NCBI GenBank assembly: GCA_017613535.1
Contig: JAGADO010000042.1
Span: 1 to 50,479 of the forward strand
Source of the DNA: Clostridia bacterium
Lineage (GTDB): Bacteria > Bacillota > Clostridia > UBA1212 > UBA1255
Reading direction: 5' to 3'
Length of the DNA: 50,479 nt
In this document: positions 15,600 to 24,227 of the stretch, in pieces
Numbering within the stretch: position 1 is the first letter of the stretch
Layout of the letters: each line of letters begins with the position of its first letter
Notes under the pieces: generated by a model
What the model was told of the DNA's origin: nothing
Database searches by the model: none
What the model saw: only the letters and a program-made list of their open reading frames with translations
Made by a program: the position numbers and the translations under genes

Positions 15600-15645
15600 G
15601 CGGGACTGATCCCGCGCAAAGCATATATCGGTGCAGAAACCGATA
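15600..15645 (+). promoter_or_regulatory. Two-hairpin 5' leader of the CtpE-like ATPase
   Basis: Two stems occur in the leader: GCGGGA/TCCCGC (15600-15615) and TATCGGT/ACCGATA (15626-15645, perfect 7 bp, 6-nt loop), 19 bp before the start codon. I checked by eye for the Mn2+-sensing yybP-ykoY core found ahead of some cation ATPases and do not see it. The role is unknown. Confidence 0.4.
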
Positions 15646-15663
15646 CCGGCAGGAAAACGAAAT

Positions 15664-18075
15664 ATGGACGAACAGAAAGAAAACGCGAAAAAAGATATAA
15701 AAGAAAAAGAAGAATCCTTAAGCCTTCCAACCGGAACGCCGGAAGACATCGTACTGACGCCCGAGAGCGGATTGACAGAACAGGAAGCAGCCGAAGCCAT
15801 GGCGGCAGGAGACGGAAACAAAGCCTCCGTCGAACCGGGAAAATCGGTCCTGCGCATCGTTGCCGATAACCTGTTCACTCTGTTCAATCTGCTCAACATA
15901 TTGCTGGCCATCGCGCTCGTAATTGTCGGAGCGTACAGAAATATGCTGTTCCTCGGCATTGTCATCAGCAACACCCTTATAGGAACGATACAGGAACTGC
16001 GCGCCAGAAAGACCGTAAAAAAACTCAAACTCCTGAGTGAATCACCAGTAAAGATCAAGCGCGGCGGCACCGTCGGAGAGTACCCCGCCGATGAAGCAGT
16101 TAAAGGCGATATCGTCATTCTGAAAGCAGGCGATCAGGTCCCGGCTGATGCTATAATGCGTTCCGGCGTCTGCTCCGCGAGCGAGGCTCTTCTGACAGGC
16201 GAACAGGACGCTGTCGAAAAGAAATACGGCGACTGGCTGTATTCAGGCAGTTTCCTGACATCCGGAGCGTGCGAGTGCCAGCTCGTGCATGTGGGTGATA
16301 ACAGCTACATCAACAGACTAAGCAGAAACGCTAAAAAGATCGTGCCTCCCAAATCTGCTCTGATGACCGATCTGCGCCGCATCGTGAGGATCGTAAGCGT
16401 GCTGCTCATACCAATCGGCATACTGCTGTTCTGCAAGCAGTTTTTCATGCTTCACTCTCCGCTGACCGAAGCGATACCTTCGACCGTCGCGGCAATGATC
16501 GGCATGATCCCCGAAGGGCTCGTGCTGCTGGCATCGGTAGCGCTGGCGGTAGGCGTTGTAAAGCTCGGTATGAGGAAAACGCTCGTGCAGGAATTGTACG
16601 GGATCGAAACGCTGGCAAGGATCGACACGCTCTGCCTGGATAAAACAGGCACGCTCACGACAGGGGCAATGTCATTGGCGGAACTGATCCCGCTCGACGC
16701 TGACGAAGAAGAACTGAGAAAAACGCTTGCAGACTTCCTCGGCGCCGTTGACAACACCGCTCCCACCCTTGCCGCGATCTGCCGCGAGATCGAGCCTGTG
16801 CCCAACACGCCGGAAGTACTTCTCCCCTTCTCGTCAGACCGCAAGAACACCGCCGTAACATTTCCGGGCGGAAGAACGATCGTGGTCGGAGCTCCCTCGT
16901 TTACGCTCGGAGAGTCGTACGCAGGACGGTACAAAGAGATAGTCCGGGAGAAGGCAGCCGCCGGTCTCAGAGTGCTCGCCATTGCCGAATGCGAAGGAAG
17001 CATCGAGGACGGTAAGATCCCTCCTGTCACAAGGATCCTCGGCTTATGCGTCATTTCAGACGAACTCAGAAAAGAAGCGCCTCAATGTCTCGAATATTTC
17101 AGGGAAGAGGGCGTCACGATAAAAGTGATTTCTGGAGACGATTCCGTAACGGTATCGTCTATAGCAGAATCCGCCGGTTTAACTGGAGCATCGTCGCACG
17201 CGGTAGATACTTCGCTTCTGAAAGACGAAGAACTTGAAGAAGCAGCGGAAAAATACATAGTTTTCGGACGTGTTACGCCGGAACGCAAGCGCATGCTGAT
17301 CGCGGCAATGAAAAAAGCCGGTCACAACGTCGCGATGACAGGCGACGGAGTAAACGACATACCCGCGATGAAAGTTGCCGACTGCTCGATCGCAATGGCG
17401 GGCGGCGCAGATGCGGCGAGACACACGGCTCAGCTGATACTGCTTGACAATAACTTCACTTCCCTGCCCGAAGTCGTTTCCGAAGGAAGACGAGTTATCA
17501 ACAACATTACCAGGACATCTTCTCTGTTCCTCGTTAAAACGATCTTCTCGTTCCTCCTGAGTCTTCTGATGCTGGTGCTCCCGGCGTCGTACCCGTTCCA
17601 GCCGATACAGCTGACTCTCGTATCTGCCGTTTCAATAGGCATACCCGGATTTTTCCTGGCGCTCGAGCCCAATAAGGTCCGCGTTAAGGGCAATTTCCTC
17701 AAAACCGTCTTTTCGAATGCTCTTCCCGGAGGTATCTGCGTGACGATAGCGGCTGCTCTGTCGGCGATGCTCAGTTCGGTCTGGTCTAAAGCTTCCTGCT
17801 CTACTATGGCCACCGTGGCAGCAGGTATCATCGGTCTGCTGATGCTTCTTAAAGTCTGCCTGCCGTTCACGAAACTCCGCCTGGCCGTATTCACATCGAT
17901 GTGCGTGCTGTTTGCCATTGCGCTCGCGTTTTTCGGCAGAATATTCTACCTGACACCGATCAGCGGAGGCCAGGTGGCAATACTTGCCGGGATCGCGCTG
18001 TTCGGTGCCGGAGTCATATTCGGGATCCGTTATTTATACCGCAAATTCAGGAAAGGCGGCGCCAGAAATCCCTGA
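15664..18075 (+). CDS. CtpE-like cation-transporting P-type ATPase
   Basis: An 803-residue membrane pump. The phosphorylated residue is Asp326 in CLDKTGTLTTG, the actuator loop is LLTGEQ, the hinge is TGDGVND, and the cation-site helix carries MIPEGLVLL. The A domain lies before the membrane pair around 240-300, and further helices occupy the last 200 residues. It resembles mycobacterial CtpE, for which calcium uptake has been proposed; the ion here is inferred. The start was set at ATG 15664 (AGGAAAA upstream) in preference to an in-frame GTG 11 codons earlier. The N-terminal 25 residues are highly charged. Its end overlaps the convergent hydrolase gene by 29 bp. Confidence 0.9.
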   Translation: MDEQKENAKKDIKEKEESLSLPTGTPEDIVLTPESGLTEQEAAEAMAAGDGNKASVEPGKSVLRIVADNLFTLFNLLNILLAIALVIVGAYRNMLFLGIVISNTLIGTIQELRARKTVKKLKLLSESPVKIKRGGTVGEYPADEAVKGDIVILKAGDQVPADAIMRSGVCSASEALLTGEQDAVEKKYGDWLYSGSFLTSGACECQLVHVGDNSYINRLSRNAKKIVPPKSALMTDLRRIVRIVSVLLIPIGILLFCKQFFMLHSPLTEAIPSTVAAMIGMIPEGLVLLASVALAVGVVKLGMRKTLVQELYGIETLARIDTLCLDKTGTLTTGAMSLAELIPLDADEEELRKTLADFLGAVDNTAPTLAAICREIEPVPNTPEVLLPFSSDRKNTAVTFPGGRTIVVGAPSFTLGESYAGRYKEIVREKAAAGLRVLAIAECEGSIEDGKIPPVTRILGLCVISDELRKEAPQCLEYFREEGVTIKVISGDDSVTVSSIAESAGLTGASSHAVDTSLLKDEELEEAAEKYIVFGRVTPERKRMLIAAMKKAGHNVAMTGDGVNDIPAMKVADCSIAMAGGADAARHTAQLILLDNNFTSLPEVVSEGRRVINNITRTSSLFLVKTIFSFLLSLLMLVLPASYPFQPIQLTLVSAVSIGIPGFFLALEPNKVRVKGNFLKTVFSNALPGGICVTIAAALSAMLSSVWSKASCSTMATVAAGIIGLLMLLKVCLPFTKLRLAVFTSMCVLFAIALAFFGRIFYLTPISGGQVAILAGIALFGAGVIFGIRYLYRKFRKGGARNP

Positions 18076-18982
18076 CTGCGCCTTCATATCTGGCATGATC
18101 TTTCAGGCAGGAAAGGCCGTGGGGAGCGCCTTCAACACTGACGAATTCGATCATTTCAGGATTCGCTTCGCATATCTTTTCACTCATTGAAAAAGGAACG
18201 AAATTATCGCCCGTACCGTGGATAAGCAGTATGGGCAGTTTCGTGTTTCTGACCGACTTTTCTGCAGAACTCGACAAAATCCTGAAATGGCCGAACAGGA
18301 ATGCGGAAACGGCAATGAGCGGCTTCACCGGCGCGGCAAACCAGAACATTCGCGAAGCTACCTCGGAAATGATACCGTACGGAGAAGAATACGGGCAGTC
18401 CGCAATTATACCGCGCACATTGTCCGCAAGGTCCAGATCCGAAGCCATAAGTACCGTTGCCGCCCCCATCGAAACACCTTCAATGAAAACCTTCGTATCG
18501 TTCCCGAAGCGTCCGATCACGTAATTGACCCAGCTTTTAACATCGTACCTCTCTTTCACCCCGAAGCAGATCGTATGTCCCTCCGACCTGCCGTGCGCGC
18601 GCTGATCTACGAGCAGCACGTTTCCGCCGGACGAGAGAGCCAGCTGAAGCCCTCCGCTGAAATCACGGATACCGTTTCCTCTGTAACCGTTGAACTGAAT
18701 ATGAAACGGAGCGCCTGGATCCTGCATATAGACCCTGCCGAACAGCGAAAGACCGTCGTACGACTTTATACGCACTTCCTCATACGGTATCTTCATGGCG
18801 CGATCAATAATATCGACCATCTCGTCGTGGTACGGGTCGTAGTCTTTACCTGTAAGTACCTCTCTCGAAATATCTTTGTCGTTTTTGTTGTAGAACGTGA
18901 AGAAATAGATCCACAGCGAAACTGCAAAAACGATGATCGCCAGGAATGCGAGCACGGCAAGTACGATGTATAAAGCGGTCAT
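18047..18982 (-). CDS. Membrane-anchored alpha/beta hydrolase
   Basis: A 311-residue serine hydrolase with an N-terminal transmembrane helix (residues of about 3-28), so the catalytic domain is probably outside the cell membrane. The nucleophile is the serine of EGVSMGAA, the acid is in HGTGDNFVP and the base in APHGLS. VDQRAHGRSEGH is the usual second motif. The start at ATG 18982 has GGAGG 12 bases upstream; an upstream TTG is possible and would add 12 basic residues. It lies 57 bp after the GH36-like gene and may be the last gene of that operon, possibly deacylating glycans. The substrate is unknown. Confidence 0.8.
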   Translation of the reverse strand: MTALYIVLAVLAFLAIIVFAVSLWIYFFTFYNKNDKDISREVLTGKDYDPYHDEMVDIIDRAMKIPYEEVRIKSYDGLSLFGRVYMQDPGAPFHIQFNGYRGNGIRDFSGGLQLALSSGGNVLLVDQRAHGRSEGHTICFGVKERYDVKSWVNYVIGRFGNDTKVFIEGVSMGAATVLMASDLDLADNVRGIIADCPYSSPYGIISEVASRMFWFAAPVKPLIAVSAFLFGHFRILSSSAEKSVRNTKLPILLIHGTGDNFVPFSMSEKICEANPEMIEFVSVEGAPHGLSCLKDHARYEGAVRDFWRRLS

Positions 18983-19039
18983 TTCGGTCCGGTACCTCCT
19001 TCGCTTTTGAGCGTTCAAACGTGTTTTACAGCGCTAAGG

Positions 19040-21043
19040 TCAATTCTTTTCAAAGAATATTATGTCGCACGATTCGGGCTCGGGGAGCCTGAAAGTATAT
19101 CCGTTTTTCAGCTTCGAGGCGCTGACAACGGCTTCGAACGTTCCGTCCGCGTTTCTGAGCGTGTATTTTCCGCTGCCAAGCCCGCATAGTCTGAGCGTCA
19201 TTTCCGACGTTTCCGATTCAGGCCCTCTGAATATCTGGATCGCACCGCTCTTCGTGGCGGGATCGTAATACTCCCACGCTCTCCACGCATCGGGAGACTT
19301 GCTGAATTCGGTCAGCGGGTAAAAGTCGGAATAGTAATATCTGGACAGTTCGCGCCATTCGGTCTCGGCCTGCTTTGCGAGCGCCCAGTTCGAATTATCG
19401 TCGTTGTAATTCACGCTGAGAATGAACCAGGGAGCCATTGACGACCTGTAATTGTAAATAGTTGCGGGAGCCGTCGAGTGAACTTCAAGCTTGAAATACG
19501 GTATCCAGCGCGAGAATTCAAGCATGCACGTCTGGCGCTCGTTGAAACCGTCGTCATTGCCGTCCCAGAAATCGCTTATGTGAAGCGGCACGCTTCTGCG
19601 CATCGTCTCGATATCGTTCCTGCCTCCTCCCGAAGCGCATGAATCGATCATCATAGAAGGATAGCGTTCGAGCAGCGAATCCCACATTTTGAGATAACCC
19701 TGAACGTACAGATTTTCGCGGTATCCGTCTTTAAACAGATCATCGGCGCCGCTCCAGACGGGGCCGGGATTTACGTTGAAATCCGAGCGGAACATATCGA
19801 TATTTCCGTCGTCAATAACTTTATATATCCTGTTCAGCAGCCACTCGAGGCATTCCGGATTACCGAGGTCGAACAGCTGTCCTTCCAGCCAAGATCCTGC
19901 CGCTGCGGTTCCCAGGAACCACTCTTTTTTAAACCCGGGCATATTCTCGATGAAGTCTTCTTTATTGCAGCGCATCACTTCCGCTTCGAACCAGAGCATC
20001 ACTTTACCGCCGTTGCCGTGCATCAGTTCGGATACTTCCGCGAACCTGTCCGGGAAGCGCCTCGTATCTACTTCGAGCGTGCCTGTCTCGGGCCACGAGC
20101 AGGATTCGCCCTTAGCATTCGTGTACCAGCCCGCGTCGATCCAGAGGTAGTCCAGATGGAGTCCGTTTGCGGTATAAGTGTTAATGAGTTTTTTGAACTG
20201 AGCAGTTGTCATTCCGGATGCGCCTGACGAAGCGCAGAATACGGGTTCGAACCTCTCCCCGTCCGGGTGGTACATATTGCAGTCCATAAACCAGTGGCGC
20301 CAGAGGTTCATGTTTTTATTCTCGTCGCGGCCGCTGTAATTGACCATAACGATGAGCGGCGTGCGTATGCGGTCTCCCGGGTCAAGGTACATGTCTACCC
20401 TGTTCTGCCCTGCTGTTACGCGCGTCGTGTCGCTGCCTCCCTTGAACGTTGCCTTCCAGCTTCCGGGCCAGCCGACGGCAATAAACGTGCCTCCGTTTCC
20501 GTATTCGAGGTTGAAGTACGGGAAGTCGCCGTGAGTCGGCCTGCCCGAATCAGTGCCCTTTATAACGGTATTTCCGGCCATCTTATATGCGTACGGAGCG
20601 TACATATCTCCGAGGTCGCCGTTCATGCCCTTTAGGATCTGGTTCCGGCCCTTCGCCTCCCAGTCGAGCGCCATCAGGTCGGAGAAATTATCCGTGACGG
20701 CCGTGCCGGTGTTTTCGAGCCAGATCGTCCATTCACATGCATCGTAGGCAGAGTACTCTTTTCCCTCCACCGTGAACAGGACGCCGCTCTTTTTATGCAG
20801 GAAAGAAGCTTTTATGTTTTTACCGTCAGCCGCGTCAGAAGTCTCGTATGAGACCTTTTCGAAACCGTCTCCGAAGCCTTTCGAAGCCTTTCCGTCGTAT
20901 TTGAAAGAGAACGGAAAAGATGCGGGATCTTCGAGCATTTTTGCGAGAGAAGGCCTGTTTTTATTCGAGCAGCTTGTAAGAGCAGGTATCATTGCAAGGA
21001 TCGCAAGGGCAAAAACAGGTACGATCAGCTTCCATTTTTTCAT
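19040..21043 (-). CDS. GH36-like alpha-galactosidase lipoprotein
   Basis: A 667-residue exported lipoprotein (lipobox LTSC, acylated Cys25). The catalytic barrel of the melibiase/GH36 type starts near residue 270 (LHLDYLWIDAGWY at 296-308). The likely nucleophile is Asp421 in MFRSDFN and the likely acid/base is Asp491 in HISDFWDGND, preceded by the conserved DSCASGGGRNDIETM. An N-terminal beta-sandwich (about 40-260) and a small C-terminal sandwich complete the GH36 layout. It probably removes alpha-linked galactose, or a related sugar, at the cell surface. The start overlaps the MATE stop (ATGA), with GGAGG seven bases upstream. Confidence 0.88.
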   Translation of the reverse strand: MKKWKLIVPVFALAILAMIPALTSCSNKNRPSLAKMLEDPASFPFSFKYDGKASKGFGDGFEKVSYETSDAADGKNIKASFLHKKSGVLFTVEGKEYSAYDACEWTIWLENTGTAVTDNFSDLMALDWEAKGRNQILKGMNGDLGDMYAPYAYKMAGNTVIKGTDSGRPTHGDFPYFNLEYGNGGTFIAVGWPGSWKATFKGGSDTTRVTAGQNRVDMYLDPGDRIRTPLIVMVNYSGRDENKNMNLWRHWFMDCNMYHPDGERFEPVFCASSGASGMTTAQFKKLINTYTANGLHLDYLWIDAGWYTNAKGESCSWPETGTLEVDTRRFPDRFAEVSELMHGNGGKVMLWFEAEVMRCNKEDFIENMPGFKKEWFLGTAAAGSWLEGQLFDLGNPECLEWLLNRIYKVIDDGNIDMFRSDFNVNPGPVWSGADDLFKDGYRENLYVQGYLKMWDSLLERYPSMMIDSCASGGGRNDIETMRRSVPLHISDFWDGNDDGFNERQTCMLEFSRWIPYFKLEVHSTAPATIYNYRSSMAPWFILSVNYNDDNSNWALAKQAETEWRELSRYYYSDFYPLTEFSKSPDAWRAWEYYDPATKSGAIQIFRGPESETSEMTLRLCGLGSGKYTLRNADGTFEAVVSASKLKNGYTFRLPEPESCDIIFFEKN

Positions 21044-22446
21044 GTCGCTACCTCCGCGCCGGTCCCGTGGGCAATATTATCCCCTTTCCCGGCATTTTTT
21101 TGTATTTTTTTATATACCACATTGAACGCGGTCATCTGGGCAATAAACGATACGACCCACGTTATTATATACGATGAGTAAAGAATTTCCAACGTGTGGA
21201 ATTCCGATATCGAGAAGACGGTATATATCCATACGATCCTAAGCACGCATACTCCGAGCACGGTTATGACCATCGGAACAAACGACGAGCCCATCCCGCG
21301 GAGCGCTCCTGTCGTGACGTCCATAAGCCCGCAAAGGAAGTACGGCAGGCAGATGAACGACAGGCGCGTAAGGCCGTATTTTATTGCTTCTTCGGAGTCA
21401 ACGATATATATCGACAGGAGCGGACGGCCGAGCAGGTATCCGGTCACGCCGAGCGTCAATCCGAATGCGGTCACGCAGCCGAGGCAGCAAAGCAGTATCT
21501 TTCGAACACGCCAGTTCTTGCCCGCGCCGATATTCTGACCGGCGAAGTTCAGCGCCGTCTGGTGGAAGGCGTTCATCGAAACGTAAACGAAGCCCTCGAT
21601 ATTTGCCGCGGAAGAATTGCCCGAAGAAACAGCGACAGAGTCAAAAGAATTGACCGAAGACTGGATTATGACGTTAGATATGTTGAACATCACGCTCTGG
21701 AAGCCGGCGGGCAGACCGATCTTCATTATGTTCAGGAGCGAGTCTTTGTAGATGCGCAGATCTTTTATGCGGAACCTGGCACGGTCGTCGCGCCTAGAGA
21801 GCGAAATAAGCACGAGAGAAGCGGCAATAGTCTGCGAAATGACCGTTGCCCACGCCACGCCGTCGACATCCATTCCGAACAGCAGCACGAACATCAGATT
21901 AAGCCCCACGTTCACGATACCGGCGATCGTCAGGAACATCAGCGGTCCTCTCGTGTCGCCCAGCGCTCTTAAAATAGCCGCGCCGTAATTATATACCATC
22001 GACGATATGATCCCGGCAAAATAGATCCGCATATATTTGGCTGACAGCGGCAGCACCTCGTACGGAGTGTCCATCATCTCGAGAAACTCTTCCGCGAGAG
22101 GTATCCCGATCGCCGTGAGTATCACGCCGCTGATAAGTGCGGTAAGTATCGCGGTATGCACGGCCCTGTGCATGCCTTCCCCGTCATCTGCGCCTTTTGC
22201 TTGAGCGACAGTAACGCCTGCCCCTACGGACAATCCTATGAACATATTGATTATCAGATTTATCAGCGCTCCGGTGCTTCCGACGGCGGCGACGCAAACG
22301 CTGCCCCTGAATCTTCCGACAACGACGAGATCCGCAGCGTTGAAAAGGAGCTGCAGTATTCCCGTAAATATGATCGGAAGCGTATACAGGATCACGTTCT
22401 TTAAGAGCGGACCCTCCGTCATATTGATGTCGGAGCGCTTTAACAT
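21040..22446 (-). CDS. MATE family efflux transporter
   Basis: A 468-residue, twelve-helix membrane transporter of the multidrug and toxin extrusion family. Typical segments are LLFNAADLVVVGRF near residue 33, SVGAGVTVAQAKG near 73 and ALRALGDTRGPL near 160. Family members export small molecules using Na+ or H+ gradients. GAGAGG lies six bases before ATG. It sits 10 bp after the esterase gene and overlaps the GH36-like gene by 4 bp, so it is translated within a sugar-processing operon. That position is unusual for a drug exporter and raises the chance that it moves a glycan-derived or host compound. Confidence 0.92.
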   Translation of the reverse strand: MLKRSDINMTEGPLLKNVILYTLPIIFTGILQLLFNAADLVVVGRFRGSVCVAAVGSTGALINLIINMFIGLSVGAGVTVAQAKGADDGEGMHRAVHTAILTALISGVILTAIGIPLAEEFLEMMDTPYEVLPLSAKYMRIYFAGIISSMVYNYGAAILRALGDTRGPLMFLTIAGIVNVGLNLMFVLLFGMDVDGVAWATVISQTIAASLVLISLSRRDDRARFRIKDLRIYKDSLLNIMKIGLPAGFQSVMFNISNVIIQSSVNSFDSVAVSSGNSSAANIEGFVYVSMNAFHQTALNFAGQNIGAGKNWRVRKILLCCLGCVTAFGLTLGVTGYLLGRPLLSIYIVDSEEAIKYGLTRLSFICLPYFLCGLMDVTTGALRGMGSSFVPMVITVLGVCVLRIVWIYTVFSISEFHTLEILYSSYIITWVVSFIAQMTAFNVVYKKIQKNAGKGDNIAHGTGAEVAT

Positions 22447-22456
22447 CAGATGCCTC

Positions 22457-24046
22457 TCATTGATCCGCTTTTAAAATAAACGCCGGCAGCGGAAGGCCGA
22501 ATGAATTCACAATATTTGCGTTTTCGGGATATCCCGGATGCGTGAAGGCGTAGCTCACGTAAGAGATCTTCAGGTCCTTCGCAGCTTCTCCGATGCTGAC
22601 GAACACAGTGTCTGGAGCTACTATCTCTGCTTTCACGCTATGCTGTTCCTCCTCGCCTTCGGGGACGAAACCGAATCCGGCAGGCTCGTCTCCCAGGCGC
22701 GTTTTGAGGCCTTCCCCGATGTTTTTAAATATGATTTCGTACCCGCCTTCGGTCTCCGTTAACAGTACTGGCGCGGGCGATTCGTATTCGGCCGGATCTG
22801 GCATTTTTCTGTCACCGCCGTACTCGTGAGCGTAGACCTGCATTGCCAGCCTGCGTCCGAGCTCGGCCTTGTGCGGAGAGTGCGCAAAATCAGAGTCGGA
22901 CGGGAGCGAACCGAGATCCATTGCCACAGCGATATAACTTCTGCGGATCTCTGAAACAGCGTCGAACTGCCTTGCGCGGACAATATGGAGGAACGGGAAA
23001 TATTGCCTGCCTTCGTCTCTGTACGAGCTCAGCTGCACGTTGTAGAACGGAAAATCGACCCCGAAAGTCGTGCGCTCGTCTTCAACGAACGCCGCCAGAT
23101 CCGAATCGTACGACCATGCCATCTCTTTCCAGATGCCTTCGCTCTCGCCCTGGAAGAACAGCTGTCCGCGGAACGGGAACGACGCAAACGGGCTGATCAG
23201 AGTGTTGTAATAACCTCCGACAGGCATATTAGCCCCGACCGTGTACCCGCGCTCGACCGAAAGGTCATAAGGCATCAGTTCGCGAATGCACGCTCCTCCT
23301 GCGCAGATCATTACCAGGCCGAGTGGAACATCGGTGTACCGGGTCAATTCTTTTGCGAAATAGTATCCCATCGCCGAAAACCCGAGCGATGCGCTGCGGC
23401 CGGGCCTTTTCCAGCTCCACGTCGGGACAATGATGTCGCGGCTCGGTTTTGCGCAGTTTTCCCTGAATTCAAACGCAGCTGCCTGGCTTTGATGGAACAG
23501 ACGGAAATTATCTTCTTCAGACATTTCGCCGAGAAGTTCCGGCGTATAGTTTATGCAGCTTTCAAGGTGGTATTCGGCATTCGACTGTCCGCCTATCATC
23601 CAGATGTCGCCGACGAGAATATCGCTGAAAATGTAGCTTCCGTACGAAGAACTGATGATCATCACCGAAGGCTCGCGTTCGGCCTCTCTGGGGCTGAATT
23701 CGAGCCTGAAACAGCCGTTATACCCCACCTCGGTCTCAGCGGTCTCCTTATATCTTCCGTACCATACGCCTTTGACTCTAAGACCTGCATGGCGCGAAAA
23801 GCCGAACACCGCACACGGGACTCTCCTCTGAAGCACCATATGAGACGAGAAGCAGCCGCTCACTTTGAAATCAGGGAGCGACTCTATGTCGAATAAAGGC
23901 TCCCGGGCCCATTCCGAATACTCCGGGCCTATGGCACCTTCCGCATCCGGAAGCGCCGGCGCGGCAATGTTATCATCGTGGTTTTCATTCGGGTTTTCAT
24001 TCGGGTTTTCATTCAGGTTTTCGTGTTTTCCGTTCGGTTCGTTCAT
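22457..24046 (-). CDS. Sialate O-acetylesterase-like SASA domain protein
   Basis: A 529-residue SGNH-type esterase of the sialate O-acetylesterase family. The nucleophile is Ser155 in MIGGQSNAEYH; the FFQGESEG block and the late histidine in AHSPHKAELGRRLA complete the family signature. It would remove O-acetyl groups from sialic acid or plant glycans. No signal peptide is visible; the N-terminus has an Asn/Glu/Pro repeat (NENPNENPNEN) from a 12-bp DNA repeat at about 23985-24021. So it is either cytoplasmic or the true start differs. GGGGAAA lies upstream of ATG. It is the first gene of the operon, divergent from the tRNA-Val unit. Confidence 0.87.
   Translation of the reverse strand: MNEPNGKHENLNENPNENPNENHDDNIAAPALPDAEGAIGPEYSEWAREPLFDIESLPDFKVSGCFSSHMVLQRRVPCAVFGFSRHAGLRVKGVWYGRYKETAETEVGYNGCFRLEFSPREAEREPSVMIISSSYGSYIFSDILVGDIWMIGGQSNAEYHLESCINYTPELLGEMSEEDNFRLFHQSQAAAFEFRENCAKPSRDIIVPTWSWKRPGRSASLGFSAMGYYFAKELTRYTDVPLGLVMICAGGACIRELMPYDLSVERGYTVGANMPVGGYYNTLISPFASFPFRGQLFFQGESEGIWKEMAWSYDSDLAAFVEDERTTFGVDFPFYNVQLSSYRDEGRQYFPFLHIVRARQFDAVSEIRRSYIAVAMDLGSLPSDSDFAHSPHKAELGRRLAMQVYAHEYGGDRKMPDPAEYESPAPVLLTETEGGYEIIFKNIGEGLKTRLGDEPAGFGFVPEGEEEQHSVKAEIVAPDTVFVSIGEAAKDLKISYVSYAFTHPGYPENANIVNSFGLPLPAFILKADQ
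23985..24021. repeat. 12-bp tandem repeat inside the esterase gene
   Basis: Three copies of TTCATTCGGGTT (the last with one change) encode the Asn-Glu-Asn-Pro repeat near the N-terminus of the esterase. In-frame 12-bp units could change copy number by slippage without breaking the reading frame. Confidence 0.7.
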
Positions 24047-24059
24047 AATGATTTTCCCC

Positions 24060-24088
24060 TTGAATTTTATGATCGTATATGGTAGAAT
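24060..24088 (+). promoter_or_regulatory. Promoter of tRNA-Val
   Basis: TTGAAT (24060-24065), a 17 bp spacer and TAGAAT (24083-24088) end 11 bp before the tRNA 5' end. Confidence 0.75.
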
Positions 24089-24099
24089 GCCTTTTGCAC

Positions 24100-24173
24100 G
24101 GGGACGTAGCTCAGTTGGTCAGAGCGTTCGGTTCACATCCGAGAGGTCATGGGTTCGAGCCCCCTCGCCCCCA
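24100..24173 (+). tRNA. tRNA-Val(CAC)
   Basis: A 74-nt cloverleaf with D-stem GCTC/GAGC, anticodon stem TTCGG/CCGAG, anticodon loop TTCACAT (anticodon CAC, reading GUG) and T-loop TTCGAGC. The discriminator is A and the 3' CCA is not encoded. Two mismatches are seen: A5 against C68 in the acceptor stem and T50 against C64 in the T stem. The gene has its own promoter and terminator, so it is probably expressed. The mismatches mean that it may be a weakened or minor isoacceptor. Confidence 0.88.
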
Positions 24174-24176
24174 CTC

Positions 24177-24206
24177 AAACCGGTTACCGACCGGTTTATT
24201 TTTTTT
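24177..24206 (+). terminator. Intrinsic terminator of tRNA-Val
   Basis: The 8-bp stem AAACCGGT/ACCGGTTT with a 5-nt loop is followed by A and eight Ts, four bases after the tRNA end. Confidence 0.9.
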
Positions 24207-24227
24207 AAATCCTGCGTTCCCGGAAGA

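Larger units (their letters stand above)
14922..15663. other. 742-bp gene-free stretch holding the hairpin array
   Basis: No convincing coding frame is present. A 61-codon frame at 15047-15232 crosses hairpin 1, lacks a ribosome binding site and resembles nothing I know. The stretch contains the four-hairpin array (15070-15420), an outer inverted repeat CTGCTCCCG/CGGGAGCAG (15032-15040 and 15109-15117) enclosing the first hairpin, a short tandem AGCATT x3 near 15429-15446, and the promoter and structured leader of the P-type ATPase (15550-15645). Confidence 0.7.
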
